Assembly (NCBI RefSeq): GCF_963664135.1
Contig: NZ_OY760905.1
Coordinates: 434,001-498,000 of the forward strand
Origin: an uncultured Acetobacterium sp.
GTDB lineage: Bacteria; Bacillota; Clostridia; Eubacteriales; Eubacteriaceae
Length of the DNA: 64,000 bases
Direction of reading: 5' to 3'
Both the position numbers and the translations under genes were made by a program. Position 1 is the stretch's first letter. Each line of letters opens with the position of its first letter. Shown piece after piece: positions 29,854 through 38,682 of this stretch. Below the pieces are notes generated by a model. That model saw only the letters and a program-made list of their open reading frames with translations, was not told the DNA's origin and made no database searches.

Positions 29854-30951
29854 TTAAATTAAAACGATATTTCCGTATTTAATTGAAATTATTTCTTCTA
29901 TTTCCATCATTGTCAATTGACTATTGACCACATTAACCGGTAAATCTGAATAGGTCACAAGCTCATCAATCGTTCGGTACCCTCTTTTAATTAACTTAAA
30001 TAATAATTGTTCATTTGCATTCGTCAGCGTTTTCTCCAAATCTGAACAATCTTCACAATTCTGTGTAGTAATCTGCCCCGGAATGACATAATCTTCTAAA
30101 ATGTCATTTGGTTCTGTCACAAGTTTAGCTCCCTCTTTAAGTAATTGATTGCCACCCGCCCAATTAGCGCCCCCAATATCTCCTGGAATAACATAAACAT
30201 TCTTGCCCTGCTCTAAAGCATGGTTGACTGTAATAAGCGAGCCACTTTTCTTCCGGGCTTCAATGACAAGAACGCCTTGTGAGAGTCCACTGATAATCCG
30301 ATTTCGCAATGGAAAATGATACGGAAGAGGCTTTTCGCCTAAATTAAATTCTGAAACAATTAACGCTTTATCGGCCATTATGTCAAAAAGTTTTTTGTTG
30401 GAGCGAGGATAACAGATATTGATTCCAGTACCGAGAACGCCAATGGTACTGCCAAGTTCATCAATACTGCTCCAATGGCTTTTGCCATCAATACCTGCTG
30501 CTAAACCGCTGACAATGGTGACACCAACAGCTGATAGCGATCGGGCAAATAATTGGGCATGTTTTTCACCAGCAATCGTCGGATTTCGAGAACCGATAAT
30601 CCCAATTCTCAGAGGTGCATCAAGTAATGACATGTCGCCTTTTATATACAAACCCAAAGGTGGCATGTAAATATTTTTGAGTGTTTCTGGAAAACGTTGA
30701 TCATTCCGTGTAATTAATTCAATATTATGAGCTTCAATATAACACAAATCACTTTTTGCTTTATTAAGAGATTTCATTTGTTCCAGATAATCCAAATTTA
30801 TTTTGCTTAAGATTTTTGTTTGCGACAGTTTTTCTCTATTTAATGTGTAAATTAATCGAGGTGAATCAAATTGTTCGAGAAGAATATTCTTTTGTTTAGT
30901 TGATATTTTTTCAAGTCCCATAAACCATATCCAGTAAATTAAATCGTTCAT
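29854..30951 (-). CDS. dprA: DNA processing protein DprA (Smf)
   Basis: Loads RecA on incoming single-stranded DNA during natural transformation. The 365 residues contain an N-terminal helical region, a Rossmann-like domain with IGIIGSRNPT, VSGLAAGIDGKSHWSSI and GVLGTGINICYPRSN, and a C-terminal winged-helix segment (about 305-360). It is the first gene of the dprA-topA-hslVU chain. The ATG at 30951 is preceded by AGAGGG at very close spacing and by AAGGG a little further. Presence of DprA, RecA and CinA hints at transformability, but comEA, comEC and comGA are not in the window. Confidence 0.93.
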   Translation of the reverse strand: MNDLIYWIWFMGLEKISTKQKNILLEQFDSPRLIYTLNREKLSQTKILSKINLDYLEQMKSLNKAKSDLCYIEAHNIELITRNDQRFPETLKNIYMPPLGLYIKGDMSLLDAPLRIGIIGSRNPTIAGEKHAQLFARSLSAVGVTIVSGLAAGIDGKSHWSSIDELGSTIGVLGTGINICYPRSNKKLFDIMADKALIVSEFNLGEKPLPYHFPLRNRIISGLSQGVLVIEARKKSGSLITVNHALEQGKNVYVIPGDIGGANWAGGNQLLKEGAKLVTEPNDILEDYVIPGQITTQNCEDCSDLEKTLTNANEQLLFKLIKRGYRTIDELVTYSDLPVNVVNSQLTMMEIEEIISIKYGNIVLI

Positions 30952-31034
30952 CCCTCTGATTTCCCTTCTTAAAATAACTTAAGCATAATAGTATCATAAT
31001 TACAGTAGTAATTAAAAGACTTGATCAAATAAAA

Positions 31035-31073
31035 AAAGGCCTTACGCTGTCGATTTAGAAACGCAAAGCCTTT
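31035..31073 (-). terminator. Terminator of the solute-binding protein gene
   Basis: Twelve-base-pair stem with two G-T pairs and a 15-base loop, then a T-run on the minus strand, ending the transcript from 31906. Confidence 0.85.
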
Positions 31074-31081
31074 AACTTAAA

Positions 31082-31906
31082 TTATTCGATGACTTTCAAA
31101 TTAGTGTCAATATTCTGAGTAACATCTTTTCCAAACCATTTAATTGACAATTCACTTAATTTCCCATTTTTTCTTAATGCATCCAAAGCACCATTTAATT
31201 CTTTATTAAATGCAGTATCCGCTTTTCTTACTGTAATACCAATGGGTTCATTTGATAAAACATCTGAAGAAATAGCATATACATCAGGCTTTAATGTCGT
31301 GTAAAACTGAGCAACGCTGATGTCAGTCATAATGTTGTCAATCTGTTTTCCTTCCAACGCCGCAAAGGCATCCAACATCGCATCATATTTATTCACTGTG
31401 TAATCAACATTTTCTTGTTTTTTCAAAGCTTCTGCAGCATAATCCGCTGTGGTTTCAATTTGCACACCAACTGTTTTTCCAGCCAGATCTTTAGGTGTTT
31501 TAGCTTGGGGCGCATCCTTTCGAGATACAATTACAATCCCATTAGCAATATAGGGATCCGTCATATTATATCCGCTCAAACGGTCTTCAGTGATGCTCGT
31601 ACCAGATAAAACGATATCATACTGCTTTGCATCCAGCCCGTTGAATATTCCATCCCATGCGGTTGGAACCCACTCAATTTTAACGCCAAGTTCATCGGCC
31701 AAAGCCGCACCCAAATCAATGTCAAACCCAACCAGTTCGTTGTTCTGATCTCTGAATTCCAGCGGCAGATACATGTCATTTGTTCCTGCCGTTAAAACAC
31801 CATCAGCTAGGGGATCTTCATTACTCGCGGACTTATTCCCACAACCGGTCAATAACAATGCAATTCCTAATGCAATTGTTATCAGTACATAACTTTTTCT
31901 TTTCAT
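31082..31906 (-). CDS. Amino-acid-type ABC transporter substrate-binding lipoprotein
   Basis: A 274-residue periplasmic-binding-protein-type lipoprotein. The signal peptide ends in a lipobox (LLLTGC, Cys at about 22). The mature part is a family-3 solute-binding domain, with LPLEFRDQNNELVGFDIDLGAALADELG as its hallmark. The family binds polar amino acids such as glutamine, cystine or arginine; the ligand here is not readable. No permease or ATPase gene is adjacent. It has its own promoter and terminator, so it is an orphan receptor either serving a transporter encoded elsewhere or acting as a sensor. Confidence 0.88.
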   Translation of the reverse strand: MKRKSYVLITIALGIALLLTGCGNKSASNEDPLADGVLTAGTNDMYLPLEFRDQNNELVGFDIDLGAALADELGVKIEWVPTAWDGIFNGLDAKQYDIVLSGTSITEDRLSGYNMTDPYIANGIVIVSRKDAPQAKTPKDLAGKTVGVQIETTADYAAEALKKQENVDYTVNKYDAMLDAFAALEGKQIDNIMTDISVAQFYTTLKPDVYAISSDVLSNEPIGITVRKADTAFNKELNGALDALRKNGKLSELSIKWFGKDVTQNIDTNLKVIE

Positions 31907-31938
31907 TTCTTCCTCCCAATATAATAATTATGTATTCA

Positions 31939-31967
31939 ATTATATTTTGCAATGAATAAAAATTCAA
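31939..31967 (-). promoter_or_regulatory. Promoter of the solute-binding protein gene
   Basis: Minus-strand TTGAAT (31962-31967), 17-base spacer, TATAAT (31939-31944), 33 bases upstream of the start codon. Confidence 0.82.
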
Positions 31968-31981
31968 GTTTAATTTGTTTA

Positions 31982-32854
31982 TTATTCGCGAATTCCAGGT
32001 ATCAACAGTACCGATGAGGAGGAATGACGAACAATATTATGACTGACGCTCCCCATGAATATTTCACTGATAAAGCCTCGCCCCTGGGTTCCCATTACAA
32101 CAAGTTGAATTTGCTGTTCATCAACAATTTTAAGAATTTCCGCTGTTGGCGATCCAAACCGTATTTGAATATCGACATTAATATCATTTTGTGATAAAAG
32201 ATCATCCTTTAGTTTTTCAAGTCTGCCCTGATCTATTTCATTAAATTCAATCAGTCGATGTAAAAGGTATGGATTAATTTTAGACTCATCCTGAATGTGA
32301 AAAATGGTTACCTGTTTTACACCATTTTTCACAAGTTCTTTTATATAGGTAAATGCGATATCAGCATTTTCTGAAAAATCTGTTGGGAATAGAACATGTT
32401 CAATGCCATCATTCGTCGCTAATGTCGGCTCTTCATGCTCATCTCTTAAAGCATCTCTAACCAGAAGGATGGGCTTAGTCGAACCATAGATAACATCATA
32501 GGCTATACCACCTAAAAACAATCCGCCAATCATGGAGTGTTTTTCGGCTCCAACTACGATTAATGAGCACTTCTCTTCCAACGCAACACGATTTACTTCA
32601 TTTTTTATGTTTCCAGAAACTACTTTTGTTTTAACCGCAAATCCTTGCTCCATTAATAAATCAGATTGCTGCTGTAAATTTTCATTAAATATTGCTGTTA
32701 AATAAGATGATACGCCGGCATCCACATCTTGAGGATTAAAACATTGGAGCAGCAAACATTCTTTTGTTCCTAACGATCTGAGACTCTTGATATATTTTAC
32801 CATCTCAGCAGATGCATTTGAAACCTCAGAAATAACAATTATTTTATCAAACAT
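31982..32854 (-). CDS. Tandem universal stress protein
   Basis: A 290-residue protein with two Usp domains (about 1-140 and 150-290). The second has the ATP-binding signature GTQGRGFISEIFMGS followed by SSSVLLIPG. The first has VVGAEKHSMIGGLFLGG and a PILLVRD end. Such proteins bind ATP or cAMP and promote survival under stress; the exact role is unknown. GTGGAGG precedes the ATG. A hairpin lies in the leader about 34 bases upstream. Confidence 0.9.
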   Translation of the reverse strand: MFDKIIVISEVSNASAEMVKYIKSLRSLGTKECLLLQCFNPQDVDAGVSSYLTAIFNENLQQQSDLLMEQGFAVKTKVVSGNIKNEVNRVALEEKCSLIVVGAEKHSMIGGLFLGGIAYDVIYGSTKPILLVRDALRDEHEEPTLATNDGIEHVLFPTDFSENADIAFTYIKELVKNGVKQVTIFHIQDESKINPYLLHRLIEFNEIDQGRLEKLKDDLLSQNDINVDIQIRFGSPTAEILKIVDEQQIQLVVMGTQGRGFISEIFMGSVSHNIVRHSSSSVLLIPGIRE

Positions 32855-32887
32855 TTTAAACCTCCACAGTTTTAAATTAATAGGCTA

Positions 32888-32924
32888 TTGCGAAACTCGA
32901 TTCAAAGCTCACAGTACTTCGCAA
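32888..32924 (-). other. Inverted repeat in the usp leader
   Basis: TTGCGAA and TTCGCAA form a perfect seven-base-pair stem around a 23-base loop, upstream of the usp start. No T-run follows, so it is not an intrinsic terminator. It may be an operator or a leader hairpin. Confidence 0.4.
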
Positions 32925-33051
32925 CAAAATGCTCCTACATTTTTTATATCCATTTGTAGCTTAAATAAACGTTATCGTAGCACTTGAGCTTGAGTTGAAA
33001 TTTGCAGAAAGCTAAATTCATCCATGTTTGTCCACTTTTGTTAATGAGCAC

Positions 33052-33079
33052 AAAAAAACCTGATGTAGAATTCATCAGG
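33052..33079 (-). terminator. degV terminator
   Basis: CCTGATG/CATCAGG stem with a seven-base loop and a seven-T tail on the minus strand, about 33 bases beyond the DegV stop. Confidence 0.92.
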
Positions 33080-33111
33080 CAATAGTATTTACTCAAGATC
33101 ACAATTTCTTT

Positions 33112-33981
33112 TTATCTTTCGGTTCCAATAAAAAAAAGCGCTACAGTTCCTGGACCACAATGTGCCCCAATTACAGGTTCAATTAAGTGAACAAGAATAT
33201 CCTTGGTTCCAAATTTTTGTTTTATTTTATCAGCTAGATAAAGTGCGTCTTCAAGACAGTCTCCATGCGAAATGTAAACCGTTTGATTTGTAGGATCAAT
33301 TGCTGTTTTTTCCATTTGTTCCAAAAGAATTCGGAGGGAATTTTTTCGGCCACGTACTTTAGATACTGGTATCAGGCGGCCATAATCATCCATGTGCATC
33401 ACTGGTTTAATGCTGAGCACCGTCCCCATGATTGCACTTGATGCTGAGACACGTCCCCCACGCATTAGAAAAAACAAATCATCCACTGTAAACCAGTGAC
33501 AAAGATGTAAGCTATTCTCGATGAGCCAATCATAGACTGATTCAATTGATAACCCGTCTTCTCGCAGTTTTGCCGCATGGGTTACCAAAAGTCCCTCTCC
33601 AAGCGATGCTCCCAGTGTATCCACTGACATAATTTTAGCGTCGGGATAATCTGTTTTCATCTCCTCCATCACCTGATTTCCGGTTTGATAGGTTGCACTC
33701 AATGCAGATGAAAAACCAATATAAAGAAGGTCTTTCCCCTGACTGAGAATACTTTCAAACAAATCACGACACGTACCAGAACTCATGCAAGAGGTGGTAA
33801 TGACTTCTTTGTTTCGCATCCGTTTATAAAACTCCGTTAAGTCCGTTCGCTGACCTTTTACATAACTTTCATATTCTTCTTCACCAATTCGGTATAAAAG
33901 TGATAATATATGCAAGTCATATTTATTTATTAGTTCATCTGGCAAATTAGCAGAAGAGTCCGTTACAATTTCAAAGCTCAT
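33112..33981 (-). CDS. DegV family fatty-acid-binding protein
   Basis: A 289-residue DegV protein. The conserved opening FEIVTDSSANLP, the central GFSSALSATYQT motif and MRGGRVSASSAIMGTVLSIKPVM are present. Family members bind a long-chain fatty acid, and FakB relatives hand it to the fatty-acid kinase FakA. No fakA is nearby. The start at 33981 is chosen because AAGGAG lies eight bases upstream. The frame stays open to 34014, but that stretch contains the ribosome site. Confidence 0.92.
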   Translation of the reverse strand: MSFEIVTDSSANLPDELINKYDLHILSLLYRIGEEEYESYVKGQRTDLTEFYKRMRNKEVITTSCMSSGTCRDLFESILSQGKDLLYIGFSSALSATYQTGNQVMEEMKTDYPDAKIMSVDTLGASLGEGLLVTHAAKLREDGLSIESVYDWLIENSLHLCHWFTVDDLFFLMRGGRVSASSAIMGTVLSIKPVMHMDDYGRLIPVSKVRGRKNSLRILLEQMEKTAIDPTNQTVYISHGDCLEDALYLADKIKQKFGTKDILVHLIEPVIGAHCGPGTVALFFIGTER

Positions 33982-34012
33982 TACTTCCACTCCTTTTTTT
34001 AGCGTTGATACC

Positions 34013-34041
34013 ATACTAATACAGAATCATCGACAAATCAA
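34013..34041 (-). promoter_or_regulatory. degV promoter
   Basis: Minus-strand TTGATT (34036-34041), 17-base spacer, TAGTAT (34013-34018). Confidence 0.65.
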
Positions 34042-34114
34042 GCACAAGCAGCTATTTATGTTCATAAAAAGATTTATTTTGATTCCTTGATAATGAAATT
34101 ATTTTATGAATTTT

Positions 34115-35041
34115 CTAACTTTTTAGCTCATGATTGTTTTCAGTAAAGAGAATTTTTTTAAGATTTAGCAGATCATCTCCCTCAAATTTGACCAGATTTA
34201 ATGAATTTTTGATATTTTCCGTAAGTTGATTCAGGGTCTTTTGATGATTTTTTATGAATTCCTCAGCGTTTGACTCATAAATTGATATTAATTCTTGAAT
34301 TCTTTCATTATAATTCTGATTGGAGGCTTTTAATTGCTCATTTAAAACAAATAATTTTTGAGATAATTGATTATTCTCTTCTGTTAAACGATTTTTTTCT
34401 GTCAATAATACACTTCTTTCACGAAGAATATCGTCGTATTGACTTTTTAAGACATCAGTCTCTTCCTGCTTCTTTTCAACAAGAGCACTTCCTGAATTGT
34501 ACCCGGTCAGATTCTCTTTCGCATAGGTTTCCAGTTCGCTATTTAAATCACGCACCATCGACTTTAACTGATCCAATTGAGCTTTCATTGCCTTGCTTTC
34601 TTGTTCGTAGCTCAAATATTCATCGAGTTTTTTCTGTGAATCAACAGCTGCTTCTCTTCCATCCGCTTTAAAAGATTCAGTCTGAAGAGGTGTATTATTA
34701 ACACTCAGTTCATTAACTAATCGATTCAATTCGTCATTTTCTTTTTTTAGTTCATCAATCTGATTTGACATTTCTATCTTTGAACTTTTACAAAGATTAT
34801 ACATTTCTCCATATTGATCCCGCTCCTGCTTTAACATCGTTATCATGGCGGTATATTCTTCAAGTCGATTATTAAATGATTCTTCTGCGCTGCGTAAGTT
34901 TTCTGTCAAATTATCGATATACTCAGCTACTTGCTTTTTACTATATCCGCCCATTTCTTTTCCAAAAGATAATTTTGCATTCGTTTTGACGGACTTATCT
35001 CTGAGCTCATCTAAGGTTATTTGTTCGGATTTTTTTGCCAT
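34115..35041 (-). CDS. DivIVA-like coiled-coil protein, last gene of the Tad locus
   Basis: A 308-residue cytoplasmic protein with no membrane segment. After a short lead, GGYSKKQVAEYIDNLTENLRS (about 31-51) resembles the N-terminal DivIVA domain, in which a GYxxxxVdxFl motif precedes the coiled coil. Almost all of the rest (about 50-290) is heptad-rich charged coiled coil. DivIVA proteins sense membrane curvature and recruit partners to poles or septa. It follows the DUF192 gene by 17 bases on the Tad strand, so a role in placing the pilus machine is an inference. The Pfam assignment needs a profile search. Confidence 0.6.
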   Translation of the reverse strand: MAKKSEQITLDELRDKSVKTNAKLSFGKEMGGYSKKQVAEYIDNLTENLRSAEESFNNRLEEYTAMITMLKQERDQYGEMYNLCKSSKIEMSNQIDELKKENDELNRLVNELSVNNTPLQTESFKADGREAAVDSQKKLDEYLSYEQESKAMKAQLDQLKSMVRDLNSELETYAKENLTGYNSGSALVEKKQEETDVLKSQYDDILRERSVLLTEKNRLTEENNQLSQKLFVLNEQLKASNQNYNERIQELISIYESNAEEFIKNHQKTLNQLTENIKNSLNLVKFEGDDLLNLKKILFTENNHELKS

Positions 35042-35058
35042 GATTAATCATACCTTTC

Positions 35059-35409
35059 TTATTTCTTCCAGATAATGAGATGCTGATTGATTTCCAACTT
35101 AAACCGATTGCAGGAGCCAGATGCTAACTCCAATACCCAATATGCTTTTTTGATATATGGACTAACTTTCCCCGGCATCATTTCTTGTTCCATATGCAGT
35201 ATATCCCCGTCTTTTGACAAAAATATCGCATCAATAGCAAATTTCATTCCAAAAGTATGGACTTGATTGCATTTTTTTAACAGCAATCCTTGATTTTCAG
35301 TCAAGACAACAGTTTTTAATAAACCGATCAGTCGAGTCACAAAGCGATCCGCTACTTTTACTTCACTTAATAATAGCATATTATCTCTTAATATCGTGCA
35401 ATTTTCCAT
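35059..35409 (-). CDS. DUF192 family protein
   Basis: A 116-residue protein with DUF192 features: ADRFVTRLIGLL, NQGLLLKKCNQVHTFGMKFAIDAIFLSKDGDIL and a GSCNRFKLEIN-like end. The function of the family is unknown. DUF192 genes recur next to Tad/type II secretion genes in Gram-positive bacteria. ATG 35409 has AGGGG seven bases upstream and lies just past the tadC stop, which implies coupling. No signal peptide is visible, unlike many DUF192 proteins. Confidence 0.8.
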   Translation of the reverse strand: MENCTILRDNMLLLSEVKVADRFVTRLIGLLKTVVLTENQGLLLKKCNQVHTFGMKFAIDAIFLSKDGDILHMEQEMMPGKVSPYIKKAYWVLELASGSCNRFKLEINQHLIIWKK

Positions 35410-35419
35410 TATTATACCC

Positions 35420-36334
35420 CTAACCAAATTGTTTGACTAACTGTAAAATCGTGGGTCCTAAAAGAACAATAAATAAAACAGGAAGTACAAAAAAAACCAG
35501 CGGAATCATCATTTTTACAGGTGCTTTCATTGCTTTTTCTTCTGCTCGCTGTCTTCTTTTGATTCTTAATTCTTCTGACTGCGCCTTCAAAACTTGATTA
35601 ATCGGTATTCCTAATTGTTCGGCCTGGATAATCGATCCTACAAAAGTTTTTAATTCTTCAACAGAATTACGATCGGCTAAACTCTTAAGAGCATCTTTTC
35701 TTGGTTTTCCAAAGTTGATTTCAGAGTGTACAATATTAAGCTCAGTCACCAGAACGCCACTTAAACGTTCGCCAATTTTGACTAAAGCGGAATCAAAGCC
35801 TAATCCTGCTTCCATTGTTACGCATAAAATATCCATAATATCCGGCAATTCATTGGATATCGCACCTTGCCGTTTATTGATCTTTAATTTTAAAAATAGA
35901 ACTGGAAAAATAATTCCTGATAGCATACTGACAAAAACGAATAATAGTTCATTTAAAATATTCCATCTCGTGAATAACGTTAATATAATCGCCCCCATTA
36001 AGAAGACTCCAAAAATCACAAGTCGAATGGCATTATATTCATTAACTGCAAGCTGGATACCGGCAAGCCGTAGATTTGTTTCAGTTTTTTTATTTTTTAC
36101 GCCACTGTTTTTAGGGAACAGGGATGACACCTTCTTGATTAAAGATTGATAAATCGGCAAAATAACCCTTTGTAAAAAAGGTTTCTCAAATTCATCATCA
36201 AGTTCATTTCTATTTCTTTTTTTTATGGAATCAAGTCTCTTCTTTTTAGTATCTGCTACTTTGGCTTTGTTATAAAAAACCGATAGAATCAATATAAAAA
36301 GTAGCGCTGAAACACTAAATGCTAAAAACATCAT
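35420..36334 (-). CDS. tadC: TadC, pilus inner-membrane platform protein
   Basis: A type II secretion F-domain protein of 304 residues. It has an N-terminal transmembrane segment, a pair of helices around 105-150, the T2SSF domain (about 165-285, with ITMEAGLGFDSALVKIGERL-like core), and a C-terminal helix. It forms the membrane platform with TadB on which the TadA motor acts. It follows tadB by 20 bases. Confidence 0.9.
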   Translation of the reverse strand: MMFLAFSVSALLFILILSVFYNKAKVADTKKKRLDSIKKRNRNELDDEFEKPFLQRVILPIYQSLIKKVSSLFPKNSGVKNKKTETNLRLAGIQLAVNEYNAIRLVIFGVFLMGAIILTLFTRWNILNELLFVFVSMLSGIIFPVLFLKLKINKRQGAISNELPDIMDILCVTMEAGLGFDSALVKIGERLSGVLVTELNIVHSEINFGKPRKDALKSLADRNSVEELKTFVGSIIQAEQLGIPINQVLKAQSEELRIKRRQRAEEKAMKAPVKMMIPLVFFVLPVLFIVLLGPTILQLVKQFG

Positions 36335-36354
36335 TTAACTCCACCTCATTTCAA

Positions 36355-37287
36355 TCAGAATTTAATATTTACAATTTTCCTGATTACCAGGTATCCAATG
36401 ACCTCCATGAAAATCGCAATGACGATCATTGCAATTCCAAGATTTGATTTAAAAAAAATCGTTACATACTCAGGATTGAAAAGCATAAAAACAAAGATAA
36501 TCCCCACTGGCATTAACCCAACCACGAGTCCTGAGGTTCTCGCTGTAGCAGTCAATACTTTTATCTCATTTTTAATTTTAAATCGTTCCTTAATGGTTCC
36601 CGAAATATTTGTTAATATCTCAGAAAGATTTCCACCTGTTTGTCGCTGAATCAGAATTGCCGAAACAATCATCATAAAGTTCTGGCTGCCGATTTTTTCG
36701 GACAAACGTGTTAATGAAGTTTCAATGGAACTTCCAAGTTTTAATTCTTTTACAACCCTTCCAAATTCTTCTGAAATTGGATTAGGCATTTCAGTTGAGA
36801 TACTGATCAGGGCCTGTTGAAAAGTGAGGCCGGCTTTCAAACAACTGCTCATAATACTGATAGCATCAATTAATTGCTGTTCAAATAGTTCAACTCGCTT
36901 CGCTCGTTTTTTATTCACATACATGGGTGGAATCAATAATCCAAACAACAATAAAATAATTGCGAAGATAATATTATTACTCAGCATAAATACAAGGATT
37001 GAAGGAGCGAAGGCCAATACAAACCAGAACAATAAAAATTCCGATGGTCTAATGAGAATTCCCGACATGGCTAAATCGTTTTCCAGTTTTTTGAAAATTT
37101 TGTGTTTTGACTTGTCCCGATTTCTTTTTATTTTTATCAAACTTGTAAAATCGGATTTCCCTAAGCTTGTCACCCCGTCAAATCGCTTTTGCATCTGACG
37201 CTGATCTGCAGAAATTCGATACAGTACTAACAATACCAGAAAGAATACGGTTACCATAATTAGCAAAGTGACTATTAAAGCGTTCAT
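36355..37287 (-). CDS. tadB: TadB, pilus inner-membrane platform protein
   Basis: A 310-residue paralogue of TadC with an N-terminal helix, a central hydrophobic pair (about 80-120), a T2SSF domain (SCLKAGLTFQQALISISTEMPNPISEEFGR) and two C-terminal helices. In the Tad system TadB and TadC together anchor pilus extension. It lies between the tadA ATPase and tadC, the standard order. Confidence 0.92.
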   Translation of the reverse strand: MNALIVTLLIMVTVFFLVLLVLYRISADQRQMQKRFDGVTSLGKSDFTSLIKIKRNRDKSKHKIFKKLENDLAMSGILIRPSEFLLFWFVLAFAPSILVFMLSNNIIFAIILLLFGLLIPPMYVNKKRAKRVELFEQQLIDAISIMSSCLKAGLTFQQALISISTEMPNPISEEFGRVVKELKLGSSIETSLTRLSEKIGSQNFMMIVSAILIQRQTGGNLSEILTNISGTIKERFKIKNEIKVLTATARTSGLVVGLMPVGIIFVFMLFNPEYVTIFFKSNLGIAMIVIAIFMEVIGYLVIRKIVNIKF

Positions 37288-37313
37288 TGCATTACCTCAT
37301 TAAAATTCCTCAC

Positions 37314-38657
37314 TTACTCAATAAACCAATCATCATTTACCATGACGCCATTATGAGTAATTTTTTCTAAACATCTCGGTTTTATACCCATACTCTTAAA
37401 ACGACCCTTAAATTTTCCATCTGTATCCAATTGCCCAGTCATTTCATAGCTGAAGATATCCTGCATTACAATAACATCTCCTTCTAATCCGGTGACCTCG
37501 GTAATATTAACAACCTTTCTCGTTCCATCTCGTAGCCTTGATTGCTGGATGATAATATCAATCGCCGATGTCGTTTGATCTCTGATTGCCCTTAATGGTA
37601 AATCCATGCCCGACATTAAAACCATGGTCTCAATTCTCGATAATGAATCTCTTGGCGTGTTCGCATGAATTGTAGTAAGGGATCCATCATGGCCGGTATT
37701 CATTGCTTGAAGCATATCAATGGTTTCAGCAGAACGAACCTCACCAACAATAATTCGATCCGGTCGCATTCTAAGTGCATTGACAACCAATTCCCGGATG
37801 GATATTTTACCTCGTCCTTCAAGATTAGATGGTCTGCTTTCCAACGTGATCACATGATCCTGCAATAATCGCAGTTCGGCGGAATCTTCAATGGTTATAA
37901 TTCGTTCATTGTCTGGGATAAAACTGGAAAGAACGTTGAGCATGGTCGTCTTGCCACTTCCGGTTCCTCCTGAAACAATGATATTTAATTTCCCTTTGAC
38001 ACAGGCTTCCAGAAAAGATACCATCTTTTTTGATATGGAGCCATATGCCAGCAATTGATCAGTGGTGATTGGCTTTTTAGAAAACTTTCTAATTGTAATA
38101 ACTGGCCCCACCAGTGAAAGGGGCGGAATTACCACGTTAACACGTGATCCGTCTTGGAGCCGGGCATCCACCATCGGGCTCGATTCATCGATGTGACGGC
38201 CAACAGATGAAACAATTCGGTCAATTACATTCATAACATGCTGATTATCTTTAAAAACTACCTGGGATAATTGAATTTTACCACTTTTTTCAATGTAGAC
38301 CCGGTTATATCCATTAACCATTATTTCAGAAATATCTGGATCGTTCAAAAGAACTTCAAGTGGCCCATAACCAATAATCTCATTAAGCAATTCCTCAGTA
38401 ATTCTGCTTCGATCAAGTCGGTTAATATTTTCTGCTTCAACAGTCATGACATTTTCAAGAATTCTTAATATTTCTATGGCATTTTCTTTGCCAACCTTCT
38501 CAACCTTATTGCTGTTAATTTCGTTAATAACTTCCTGATGTACTCTATTTTTAAGGTCCTGATGTATATCGACGGACTGAACTTCCTTTTTCCCTTCTTC
38601 CTGAAACTTTTCTTTTTGTCCCAATCGTTGTTGTTCCATTCTTTCCAGAAGTCCCAT
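37314..38657 (-). CDS. tadA: TadA/CpaF, pilus assembly ATPase
   Basis: Hexameric secretion ATPase of the VirB11/PulE class, powering both extension and retraction in Tad systems. Walker A GGTGSGKT is at 230-237. The Asp box ([10 protein letters not shown]), Walker B region ([14 protein letters not shown]) and His box ([17 protein letters not shown]) are intact. The 447 residues include a charged N-terminal helical extension (1-60). AGG lies upstream. It is directly preceded by cpaE. Confidence 0.96.
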   Translation of the reverse strand: MGLLERMEQQRLGQKEKFQEEGKKEVQSVDIHQDLKNRVHQEVINEINSNKVEKVGKENAIEILRILENVMTVEAENINRLDRSRITEELLNEIIGYGPLEVLLNDPDISEIMVNGYNRVYIEKSGKIQLSQVVFKDNQHVMNVIDRIVSSVGRHIDESSPMVDARLQDGSRVNVVIPPLSLVGPVITIRKFSKKPITTDQLLAYGSISKKMVSFLEACVKGKLNIIVSGGTGSGKTTMLNVLSSFIPDNERIITIEDSAELRLLQDHVITLESRPSNLEGRGKISIRELVVNALRMRPDRIIVGEVRSAETIDMLQAMNTGHDGSLTTIHANTPRDSLSRIETMVLMSGMDLPLRAIRDQTTSAIDIIIQQSRLRDGTRKVVNITEVTGLEGDVIVMQDIFSYEMTGQLDTDGKFKGRFKSMGIKPRCLEKITHNGVMVNDDWFIE

Positions 38658-38682
38658 TTTTTTACCTCACATTTGATTATTT

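Noticed and set aside
29854..30951. Evidence for a complete natural-competence system
   Set aside because: dprA, recA and cinA are common in non-competent species too, and no uptake genes are in this window.
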